Positions 54,431 through 64,000 of a DNA stretch of 64,000 bases are shown here, piece after piece. The translations under genes and the position numbers were made by a program. Below the pieces are notes generated by a model. The model had not been told where the DNA came from. It made no database searches and saw only the letters and a list, made by a program, of their open reading frames with translations. The first letter of the stretch is position 1. Every line of letters begins with the position of its first letter. This stretch comes from Cornus controversa. Its lineage: Eukaryota; Streptophyta; Magnoliopsida; Cornales; Cornaceae. Location of the stretch: assembly GCA_026545225.1 (NCBI GenBank), contig CM048848.1:46254806-46318805 (forward strand). Direction: 5' to 3'.

Positions 54431-54600
54431 TGAAGATACAAACGCCAAAAGCTCTCATCCAAAACAGATAAAGATAGGCAAACCTTTAACAGAAAGAAAG
54501 AAGCATGTTCCTTAACCTCACAATTGGTATTTTTCTAAAATGAAAAAAAAAATTAAAAAAAAATCCAAGATTTGGAATATGGAAGGTACGAGGGACTGGA
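52922..54600. other. Upstream MBD9 intron or 5' region, repeat-like
   Basis: No PHD exon or other coding signal. Long A-rich stretches; 53460-54110 looks like decayed LINE-related sequence, but I cannot place it. Confidence 0.45.
54164..54382. repeat. Tandem duplication, about 109-bp unit
   Basis: ATTCATTAGTCAC begins both copies (54164 and 54273), and both end GACAAATTCAGCAATATACA. An (AT)n run follows at about 54410-54428. Confidence 0.88.
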
Positions 54601-54624
54601 ATGAACTATAAATTCAACAACTAT

Positions 54625-55275
54625 AGAGATACTGATCATTCTACCGATGGCTTGCGGTTGATACAGGCTCTCCTTTCCCTTGGAAGGCAGTATGGCGCAC
54701 AAAAGCTCCCTCAAAGGTTGCTTTCTTTGGATGGACGGCGGCTCTAGGGAGGATCTTGACCATAGATAATTTAAGGAAGAGGCATTAGATTTTAGTGAAT
54801 TGGTGATATGTGTGTAAGAGGAATGAGGAGACGGTGGGATCGCCTTCTTTTGCTCTGCCTGGTAGCCAGAGATGTATGGGTCTTTTTCCTAGCTCTTTTT
54901 GGTGTTCATTGGGTCTCTCTGAGTTCCACACTGAGCACACTCGGGGCTTAGAGATGCTATACAGTGGGTTCGCAAGCTCAAGACACTTGGAGGGCTACTC
55001 CTTTGTGCTTGTGGTGGGGGTTGTGGAGGGAGAGGAATAGGAGGTCTTTTGAAGGGGAGGAAACTCCAATTCCGGCTTTGAAATATTCTACATTGAGTTC
55101 TTTATTCTTTTGGGTGAAAGTGGAACTGTAAATATTCAGGGGAGCTTATTAATTTTGTTGATAGCTTGAAAGTATATAGTTTATGGTTGTTGGTGGTATA
55201 GTCTTTTGGTTGTTGGTAGTATAGTTGTATTTATGTGGGCGCACTCCCTCTTGAGTTCTTTCAATTTATTTTTTT
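54625..55275 (+). mobile_element. L1 3' end with zinc-binding (zf-RVT) region
   Basis: The plus strand encodes FPWKAVWRTKAPSKVAFFGW-type sequence (about 54675-54735), then a C-x-M-C-K-R-N-x-E-E-T-V stretch at about 54810. This is the reverse-transcriptase zinc-binding domain that ends L1 ORF2. Broken by stops and frameshifts. The 3' UTR ends near GGGCGCACTCCCTCTTGAG (about 55239). Confidence 0.85.
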
Positions 55276-55289
55276 GATTAGTAAAATTT

Positions 55290-56030
55290 TATAAAAGGCG
55301 CTCAAGAGGGGAGCACATCCAAAGAGAAAAAACAAAGCCTGAAAAGGCCTCCTATAATTTTAGACTATCAACAAAATCCACAAATTCCCCCACATATTTA
55401 CAATTGCGCCCATTAACCCAAAAAAATAACGAACTCATAATGACGTATTTGAGAGACCAAATAGATGACTCCTCATCTTCGAAGGATCTCCTATTTCTCT
55501 ACCTCCACAAGCCCCACCACAAACAAAGGGCGTAGCCCTCCAAGCATCCCTAACTTGGCTATCCAATATACATCCTCTCCAAGCCTCCAACATACCAATC
55601 GTAGATGCCGGGAACACCCAAACCATACCAAAAGCTGTCAAAAACATAGACCAAATATCTCTCGCCACTGGGCAATGGAGCAAGAGGTGATTCTTCCGCC
55701 TACTTGCACATGCAACACCAACCAGTTCACTATGAGCACTTATAATCAAATCTTACTTATAAAAAATAAAAATAAAAAAAGCTATATAGATCCTCAACAA
55801 GTGAGGGAAAAATATCTTAGAGGATGGTACCTCACTACAAATCATGCCAAAAAAAGATCCCGGATGTAACTGTAACAATGTATCAAGCACGAAGGCTAGA
55901 AAGCGAAATATTCTTAATAAGTAGCTCCCAAAGGCCCTCTCATTGGGGACCAAACCATTTTCATTATATATACTCTTTGATCACCAAACACCAAAGGAAG
56001 CTTTGCTCTACTGAAAAATCTTCTTTCTTT
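55290..56030 (-). mobile_element. L1 3' end, tail to tail with its neighbour
   Basis: The minus strand reads RRKNHLLLHCPVARDIWSMF, then RDAWRATPFVCGGACGGRE, the same zf-RVT tail as at 54.8-55.05 kb but in the opposite orientation. Its 3' side contains CTCAAGAGGGGAGCACATCC (55301-55320), complementary to the plus-strand copy's 3' end. Confidence 0.82.
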
Positions 56031-56642
56031 AATAAGTAACTCACGTTCTTTTACTGTCTCCACCATGAAGAGACTCCCCCAATTGAAAGTCTTTTCGAAT
56101 TATTAATTATGGGGACATGTCTTCAAAGCAAAGGAAATGAATATGTAGGAATGCTAGCTAGACTAGATTGAAAAGGTTTAACTCTACTACCCCCTAGAGG
56201 AGCATACGGTTTCTTCCCACCATTAAGAAGTTTGGACACTTTCTCTATGACGGTATCAAAAAGATTTTAATCTACGATTGAAATCTAACAGAAAATCTAA
56301 GAGCTTAAAGGTGCACTGGTTAAAACCAAAACATAAGAAGCTAGGTAAATTTCTTTAGTGCTCTCCCCAAAGTTTGATCTCAGCTATAAAGTACTTATCC
56401 AGAATAATCATGTGCCTTCAGATACCCTCAAAAAACCTACTTATATGGCTAAGAGCTGTACATTTTCCTTGCTAGAAAGATTATGCCGTCAGCAAATTAG
56501 AGTTGGGGGATCTTTAGTCTTAAAATTACCACTACATACTCAGAACCCCACCACAGCAACCCCAACCCTTCTTTCCCTTCCGCTTTCTTTCCGTCTTTTT
56601 AGTTGTCAAGTTTTCCCCCAAACCACCTGACCTGTCTCATAC

Positions 56643-57008
56643 TGTGATGTCCCACATCACCTCGGGGGAGAGGTTGTTGGCACATATATGTGTCGATACA
56701 TGTTTTGAAAAATGTGAGCACGAAGAGTGTGCAAAGTGAACAATATCTACACAGCAGGGCGGGCCATAACAGATGAAATTGGAGTCAATCCCCAGCCGAA
56801 AATGGGGGGAGCGTGCACAAGCCATGAGGGTCATGCCAACGAGAATGCTGGGTCCCAAGAGGGGGTGATTGTGACGTCCCACATCACCTTGAGGGAGAGG
56901 TTGTTGGCACTTATATGTGTGGATGCCTTATAACTATGTAGACGCGTTTTGAAAACCGTGAGCACGAAGAGTGTGCAAAGCGGACAATATCTACTGCGGA
57001 TCGTGACA
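56643..57008 (+). mobile_element. 366-bp TRIM-like element
   Basis: Two related direct repeats, 56643-56771 and 56870-57008, begin TGTGATGTCCCAC and TGTGACGTCCCAC. They share GGGAGAGGTTGTTGGCAC and CACGAAGAGTGTGCAAAG. The first ends CCATAACA, the second CGTGACA. Between them are about 98 bp, with a purine tract CCAAGAGGGGG just before the second repeat, as in plant TRIMs. The TSD is not clear (CATAC against TAATAC). Orientation comes from the purine tract. Confidence 0.8.
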
Positions 57009-58877
57009 TAATACAACCTACCCTATTTCTAGAGATGATAATAAAAAAGCAGATCAGTTTTGATTCTATCAATCACCTTTCTTCAGTTCCTTTTAACAGC
57101 AAGTAATAATAGTTGACGTTGCTAAAATATGAGTCTAATTGCTTCTATCCTTTTTCCCCTCGACTCATATTTGCCTTTTTCATGTTTTTTAAGATTTCTA
57201 AAAGCCCTTGTTTAAAAGCTCTTTACAGGTGTTATTGCCATGATATCCTTCGGGGTTGCTTTCAACAAGGGTTTTCCCCCTTTTCTCCCTTAAGCATTAT
57301 CATCAACAGGTAAAATCTTGAATATTGTTCTTTCCAATTGCATTTTCCCATTTAGCATGGGCTAGTTTTTGTTTAAATTTTTGCAATCAGTCTAAAAATA
57401 AGCTCTGTAATTCCTAACCAATATGTATATCCTCCCTTTTACCCATTAAACAGAATTCTACCTACTAAACAGTAACTACCACCAAACCAGATCCCAAGTT
57501 GGCGCTCTAGTCACTGATGATAAATCAATCAATAGTTTTCTTGTTGTGCTTCTTGTAAATATGATGTATGCTTGACCAATCTTATATGGTGTTAAAAGGG
57601 AGAGAAAAAATAAAAGAAAAGCAAACTTACTAAGGTCTTGGCAATTTTACAAATATTATTGTTTGCAGATTGTTGCTTTTAGGGTTAAAGACACATTAAA
57701 TTTTTTGTTAGACGGAGAAAATAAAGAAGCACTGAAGTAATCCTAGGAAGAAAAAAAGTAAAGGACGAGTAAAATCACCCTTAAATGTTGATGTTGCAAT
57801 CGTCATGCCTCACCGCCACTGCCACCGCCGTCTCTTCCATCTGTTGCTAGTATAAATTTGAGCCCGTTTAGGCAGTCTCCATCTTCATGTGAATTATAGA
57901 AAACAGAAGTTGGCTCATCAAGGACAGATCAGAGTAAAGTCTCCACGTATACTCACTACGTGTCCCCGTAGACAAAAAAGTTAGCAAAAAAGAACATAAA
58001 AAAATAAGGGTGGTCGCCTTCTTTTTTCCCCTTCAATATACGGAAAACAAAAAAGGTATTTCCTCTAATTAGCTGATGATGTTGGAGCCTAATAGGGCCA
58101 ACTTTGGGGATGCGACACATAATGCCCACTCGTGTCAAGCCGAAAAGGGCATGGCTAGATGTCTCATCACGTAAAGTGCTCTTGTGTGGAGAGACTTGAT
58201 TTTTTTTCTTTACAAGCAATGTTATCATTAAAAGACACCAAAAGGAGAGACAACCAAGTACATGTGAAGTCTACAAGAGGGGACTGTAAGGAAACATCAA
58301 GAATCCTAAAGAAAAAATCAAGGCCACTTGGCCTCTGGTTAAACCATCTCAAGTAAGTTAAGGAACAAACAACAATTTTCTGGATTGCTAAAATATATAA
58401 CTTCAAAGAAAAAGAAAAAAAAATCGGCTTCAGTATTGGCATCTCCCCAAATTACATGACCTTGATCCACTTCTTGGAGATGCATTACATCGTCTAAAAG
58501 TTGTATCCACAAAAGATAAATAATCAATTCCGCTTCTATAAAAGGAAGCTCTTAAAGTGTTGGTTGTTAAGGGAAGCAACGTTAATGTGCAGTAGTAAAA
58601 GAGAATATTACCAAGAGCAGACTCAACAATTATTAGTATTGAACATGTAATCAGTGTTCTGTGAAAAGTTGAGTACATGAAGAAAAGCCTGGTTTTGACT
58701 CCATTAATTCGAGAGGCAATGTCGAAGATGATGGATTAGATGGGCTCACAATGTAATGTTGCTTCATGCTAAGCGGTTCACTCAATGGGTGCCATGCTAC
58801 ATCATAATTTATTCAAAAAGAAAAAATTGATAAATATAATTTTATTAAAATTTTGATTTAATATATTTAGGTTAGAG
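57009..58877. other. Upstream MBD9 intron or 5' region
   Basis: No gene or mobile-element end recognised. The minus-strand frames at 57956-58228 and 58167-58442 lack domains. Confidence 0.5.
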
Positions 58878-59499
58878 TAGGGATGACATCGAGGGCGTAT
58901 GGTACGGAGTGCCGCTATCCCAACTCCATCCTCTAAAGAAAAATCAACTATAAAACCCGCTCCACCACGGAGTCAGGAACGGATTGGGGGAATCCCGCTA
59001 TGCATAATTTCAACAATTTCTTAGTTAAAAGTATCATGTATTTGCATATTTCGCAATCAAAGGTTGTCTTTGTTTGTGTTGTTACATCACTTAATTAGAG
59101 AGATCACATCAATGTTAAAGCTTTGATTGCAGACTTAAAGACCGAGCCAAAGGATCAAATTGACAGCTTGCTTCAAGCTATATCAATCTCCATAATTTAA
59201 AAAGGTGAGTGACTGAAAAATGGTAGGATCCGGAGTGACAAATTATAATTAAGTTGATTAAAAAAGTTACTATATGACCCTTAAAATTTGGTTAAAATCG
59301 GTCTATTATTAATTAGGAAACTTAAACATTTGGAGTTAATTTAAACTAATTAATAATTAGTTTCAATATAGTTAAGAATTTTAAAATTGAAAATTATTTA
59401 ATTGGGAATGAATTTGGAAACTTTATTTTTTGTTAAAAATCTTGGGTTTTGAGTTCAAGTTAAAAATCTTGGGTCATTTCTATAGTAGATGTTTTTGGA

Positions 59500-59610
59500 C
59501 ATATTGGGAAGCTGAGAGCCCTATTTGGTCCTCGTTTGTTTTGTGGGATGCGTTCCCCTTCTGAACGCTTTCTAATACAACCCTACTTACCAAAAAAAAA
59601 CAAATCAATA
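59500..59610 (+). mobile_element. LINE 3'-tail fragment with poly(A)
   Basis: GGATGCGTTCCCCTTCTGAA, CGCTTTCTAATACAACCCTA, then an A-rich tail at 59593: typical of a plant L1 3' UTR. Confidence 0.55.
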
Positions 59611-60924
59611 AGGATTTGAAGTTGTCAAAACTAACCTGTGTATCCAAAAAATCATTAAAAATATAATAGTAGGAAACTCTTGATGAGCGTTATTTATCAA
59701 TAAATGAGGCTCGAAAAGCTTTCCAACGATATATTATATGGCTAATTTTGAGTCCGTTTGACCCCTCGATGAAGCATCTAAAGGAAAAGTACGTGCAGTC
59801 AGGTTCGATAGAAATGTTTGATACATCGAACTGTCAATCAAACATTGCTAGAGTGATCGACTGAGTGACTTCAACCAATCAAAAATATGGTCAATCAATC
59901 GAACAAACACTTGGAGGTTTTAAACTTTCCAAAACTTATCAAAAACATTCCTAATCTATTTCCATTCACTCTCAACGCTCTAAAAAGGTGTTCTAGGTTT
60001 CTCAAAATATAAAATAAAAATAAAACATGAAAGAAACAACTAAACATATGTGAGAGAAATTAAGAGCTTTAATTTTCAATCACATGTGAGGTTCCTCATA
60101 GAATATCCTATTATATTGTGGGTTAAAATTCAAAAGGAATGAGATTCATTGGATACTTGAAGATTGATCAAACACAAAATCTAAAAGTCAAAAAAACTTA
60201 AAGGTTGGACGACTATAAAAGGAGATCAAAACACATTGAAGAGTAGATCAAAGGTGAAGAACGGGTTCATTAACTGACAGTTGGTGGGTTCAATGAGAAG
60301 GTCTAGCGTGAGTCTCGGTCAGAGGTAACTAAGAGATTCTTGAGTTTAGAGTCTGGCAACTCAGTGTTGTATACCTTTCTTCTGATAGTGAATTTGATCT
60401 ACCTGAACAATGTCCCATGATTTTTCTCCATTAGGGTTCTCCACGTAAAAAATTGGTGTGCTTGTGTGGTCGCATTATTTTGTTTATCAATCAAATATGA
60501 TAAATGAACACATAAGAATTATAGTATTCAAATTATTAAGTAATTTAATTAAAACTCAGAATTATTGATAGTTAGGGTTGGTTGGACCTATTCACTCTCC
60601 TCTAGATCTTAGTAGGTAAATATGACATATCAGAGCCTTGGATAACGGTCCAAGTTCTCACAACTAAATAACATCCCAAAACAAATCAACATAGAATTTT
60701 TAGAAAGAACTTAAATATAATAATATATTTAACAACTATAATCATAATCTTATTAACTTGATGGTTACAGATCCAAAAGATCATGAAAAATAATTCAAAA
60801 AACAAAAACACAAATAATAAAATATCTATTAATTGTGTATATTTTTAAAACTAAATGGGATGAGTTCAGAATGGAAAGGAATAATGATACAGAACCCGAA
60901 GGGTTATCCCCAAATTCTAACCGA

Positions 60925-61615
60925 CCTTGACGTGGCTTGGCCACGTCAAGTTCTTTAAACATCCATGTGAGAGAATAAACAACCTCTCCCACCTCACCCT
61001 GGGTGGTCCTTCACCGTTCACCGTTCACCGTTCGTCTTCAACCTCGCAAACTATCCTGCCACTACGTATATCAAATCCCAAGTTTCAATTGCAGCACTCA
61101 ACGACGACGATCCCTGAGAAGGATTGTTTGGGCTTCCATTTTTAGAGACTGCGCTTTGACCGGACCAGCTTCTGACTGTGCTCAGTGTCAATTGCGGCGA
61201 ATCGGGCAAACCCATGTCTTCTAAGTCAATATAAACGCCAAATCATAGCTCATTTGGACGAAATTAATAGATCTAAACAAAAAAAATAGATTTATGGCAT
61301 ACCTTCATGTGTTGGGAATTACAAGTGATTTTCTGAGTTTCTGGCAGGGCAAATGAGCCAACTGGCAAGTCAACCCAGAGAGCAAGTTCATGTCCTCCTC
61401 GTCACTCTCTGTCTCGGTTGAACCGACCACCGACTCTACCGAAGAGCTGACTACACAGGATGAGCCAAAGGAGTCAATTTCATACAGAAACTCACTGGCA
61501 CAGCAGAAGACAGCCCAAGCAACGTTGAGGCCATTCTTGTTGAAGTTTTCTTCACACCTTCCCCAACGTATATTCACACCAGCTTTCTCTTTCCATGACC
61601 TTCAGTAAGCATTTT
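60925..61615 (-). pseudogene. Broken two-exon fragment of a plant gene of unknown function
   Basis: Exon A (about 61612-61308) reads AWAVFCCASEFLYEIDSFGS, then SSVESVVGSTETESDEEDMN and LLSGLTCQLAHL. Exon B (about 61222-60925) reads DSPQLTLSTVRSWSGQSAVS, then IETWDLIYVVAG, stop, FARLKTNGE. Likely splice sites remain (AAG/GTATGC near 61308 and TTGACTTAG near 61223). I recall a plant-specific uncharacterised family with an acidic Ser-rich N-terminus, a GSPQSTL-like motif and ETWDLLY...GEVAR, but cannot name it. Damage: the TAG where Glu is expected, and frameshifts near the exon junction. Inverted repeats of about 60 bp (near 60853-60920 and 61665-61735) flank it. Confidence 0.6.
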
Positions 61616-61829
61616 ATTTTCACGCTTAAAGGTTGTTTCAAGAAAAAAGAATCAGGTTCGAAGAGAATTCGAGGATAACCCTTCGATTTCCTATCATTAT
61701 TCAATGGAAAGGGTTTTGACTCTTATTCCCAAAACCCGCTACTAACCTGATAAAAATACACATGAACCTGCCCCATCAGGGACAATGCGTAGCAAGTTTT
61801 CATCAGGGCGGGTCAAATTGACATCCCTA

Positions 61830-64000
61830 TTAGAGTACTTTCACAAAAACTTCATAACATCTACCTTCCAACTTTATTTATGTTTGTAATCAATTGAAAC
61901 CCTATTTTAGTTGATGTAATCCAATATTTCCAATTATTTAAACACTGTCATCCAGCATTTTCACATGCAAAACAGAATCATGAAAACGGTACATTATGTA
62001 CTCAAAGCATGGTAAGAAAGGAGTAGGCCCATGAATTTAAAAATCAACCGATACCGTTACGTTGACAATATTCTTAGTCTCCATTATTGTTGTAGACATT
62101 AGTGGGAGTGAAATTCATCCCATGTCATTGTAAGGTCATGATATACCACGTGATTAGAATATAACCTTTGGAACATTTCTAAACCAATTTTCAGAGACCA
62201 AAAAGTAGGAAACTTAAACCTTATTTAGATTTATGCTTTTAGAGACCAAAATGAAAATATGTAAGTTCAAGTATCATGTCAAAAAATAGTACAGTTGTCA
62301 ACTAAACCAACAACATATATTTGACTATATTTGATTATATCCACATTTTCAAATTTCTAGTTGGGATTTTAGTTAAAAAGCCAATAATAGAAAGCATTTT
62401 TTACCCAAGTTGCCTTCGAAACAATTAGAAAAAAGGCCAATGGTAAATTGTAATTTTTTACTAGCATTACTTAAAAGAATACAAGATTTATACACATAGC
62501 CAATAGATAAGCTAGAAAAGAGAAAGCTACTGGACCACGAAACTTGGCTATTGAGGAATAAAGCATACCGTGTTCAGAAACATACCTAACACTTAGAATT
62601 CTTAGAAAGATTGTTGGAAAGAGTGTCGCAAGAAACATTCAAATTTGCAAGTATCTTTCCATCCCATAGGTTTTGTATTTGCTTCTTCGCTTTTACTTCA
62701 AGACTCAAAAATCACCGCCAACCAAGAGAAAACACAACCCACAAAATCCCATTGTGTATTAAAGTAGTTACCTCATCTGGTAAGCTAGAACTAATTTGGA
62801 ACGATTACAAAATCCAGTTATGTATTAAAGTAGTTACCACATCTAGAAAGCTAGAACAAATTTGGAACAATACTCTAGCAAAATAGAAACACTTAAAGGA
62901 GTACTATTTTTAAGTGCCATTATATGGAATGCGTTATAAGCTAATATATAAATAAATAATGTGGGTACAATGCAACAAATATGAGTTCTGATGTCCAAAA
63001 TCCTTGTATTAAACAAGGGTCAAAAACTCATTATTGTATTGCTCAAGAATCGAGAATCACAATAAAGAGGGGGGTAGCATGGTTGTGTGGACTAAGGTTT
63101 TCGAGAGAGTGTTTTCACTGTGGGGAAGGGAAGTTGATCCCCCCCCCCCCCCCCCAATCTGTGAAATGGATGGAAAATAGTGGAATCCGCATCAATCCAC
63201 AGCTTTACATTTTGAAGGCGCGACATTTTGGAAACAACCATTCTCGCACTAGCTCCTGCTCTCATTCGTCCTCCTATTCCACATTTTCGAGACTAGGTTG
63301 TGGCTGCTTTCATGCTGATATCACTAAGAGTACATTATTGGGGGTTTAAAGCAGCTAGAATCACTCTGCAAGAAATCTTCTCTTCCTTGCACTTTACAAT
63401 GACCACAATGACCACATATTCCTTACCAAGATTCATGAATAAAAGAGAGGCAATTGGTTCAAAAGTTCGAGGTGGTAAGGAGAGAGAGAAACTGTGAAAT
63501 TTATGATTTGTTAATAATAGTGTCCACATGAAAGGGAAGTTCCTAATATTTTTAATCTTGCCTACATCACAAAAAAAATTTAAAGATCATTTATCCTTAT
63601 AATTAAAAGGAGAACTTATCTGTGGTTAGAGATTAACCAAGGGAGCGAGAGGATTAACCGCATTAATTTTCCCATAATAGAAGTGATATTGGTCAAGGCA
63701 ATGTGGTCCTTTACCAGTTGATTCTATTTCTGTTTGAGGTCCCTTTTTTATTTGCCAATCACAGAATTTCAGCTTCCATCCTCACCTTCAATTACATTGA
63801 AACATGGAAATAGCTTCTTCACTTGATACCATCAAAGACGCTTATATATCTCCAGCTGGTTTGAAACTTGTGTTTGGTCTCTTAAACACTTCAGTTCATT
63901 TCCCTATAAATCTTTTTTTCATCTCCTCAGTGATCACACTTGCTCGTCGCAACTAAGGCTTTCCGAGACTTAAAAATGACTCCACAACCACTTTAAGCGT
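61830..64000. other. Right end of window, no gene recognised
   Basis: AT-rich sequence with a 66-bp tandem duplication (62753-62880, TGTATTAAAGTAGTTACC in both copies) and a C17 run (63139-63155). It may be MBD9 first intron or upstream DNA. Confidence 0.5.

Larger units (their letters stand above)
58878..61829. mobile_element. Probable hAT-type element carrying a gene fragment
   Basis: The left end TAGGGATGACATCGAGGGCG and the right end (reverse complement TAGGGATGTCAATTTGACCC) are hAT-type terminal repeats. TTAGAG occurs beside both ends (58872-58877 and 61830-61835), consistent with a slightly eroded 8-bp duplication. Inside are a LINE 3' tail (59510-59610) and a pseudogene fragment (60925-61615). 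The two ends could belong to two separate elements; similarity beyond the first bases is limited. Confidence 0.55.

Noticed and set aside
56643-57008. Cassandra-type TRIM carrying a 5S rRNA-like promoter
   Set aside because: The TGTGATGTCCCAC start is TRIM-like, but I see no 5S-derived internal boxes in the repeats.
61390-61608. Ser-rich 72-residue plus-strand frame as a gene
   Set aside because: The minus strand of the same region carries the recognisable gene fragment with splice sites; the plus frame is its shadow.
63300-63529. Frames on both strands near the right edge
   Set aside because: No domain, no splice support and the two strands are equally open.

Overview
This is plant nuclear DNA, AT-rich and intron-rich, almost certainly from a eudicot with a repeat-laden genome. 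The evidence is two protein genes of plant-specific architecture plus typical plant mobile elements: Ty1/copia and Ty3/gypsy LTR elements, RTE and L1 LINEs, tRNA-derived SINEs, TRIMs, and hAT, Harbinger and Mutator MITEs. I cannot name the species.

Both recognisable genes lie on the minus strand, head to tail. The left one (<1 to 24857) is an OTS/ULP1C-ULP1D-type SUMO protease. I can join ten exons; nine junctions were checked for reading phase and one (after exon 4) is unresolved. The exons carrying the catalytic His, Asp and Cys lie left of the window. The right one (28944 to at least 52921) is an MBD9-type chromatin protein. Nine exons join in phase and encode, in order, MBD, FYRN/FYRC, DDT, bromodomain, PHD finger, WHIM-like motif with an extra Cys/His cluster, and a conserved C-terminus with a stop at 28944. 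Its N-terminal exon or exons are not in the 11 kb to the right, so they probably lie beyond 64000. About 4.1 kb of intergenic DNA separates the genes.

Most of the rest is intron filled with nested transposons, many datable by their target-site duplications (TSDs). In the SUMO-protease introns: a hAT-type element holding a non-autonomous LTR element (6053-7964); two juxtaposed broken copia elements (8119-11016); a Harbinger-type element split by an RTE LINE that is itself split by a 4.04-kb gypsy element (12577-17685); a Mutator-type MITE (20612-20791); and an Au-type SINE split by a hAT-like element (20958-22150). In the MBD9 introns: a Harbinger-type MITE and a solo copia LTR (29826-30895), RTE and L1 fragments (36.0-45.3 kb and 48.9-49.6 kb), and a 256-bp TRIM (45489-45744). 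Right of MBD9's visible exons: tail-to-tail L1 3' ends (54.6-56.0 kb), a 366-bp TRIM (56643-57008), and a hAT-bounded segment carrying a broken fragment of a host gene (60.9-61.6 kb).

I found no new enzymatic or defence system. The most informative points are the nested insertion record, the gene fragment inside a transposon, the chimeric copia locus, and recurring G-to-A damage at reverse-transcriptase and RNase H active-site aspartates.
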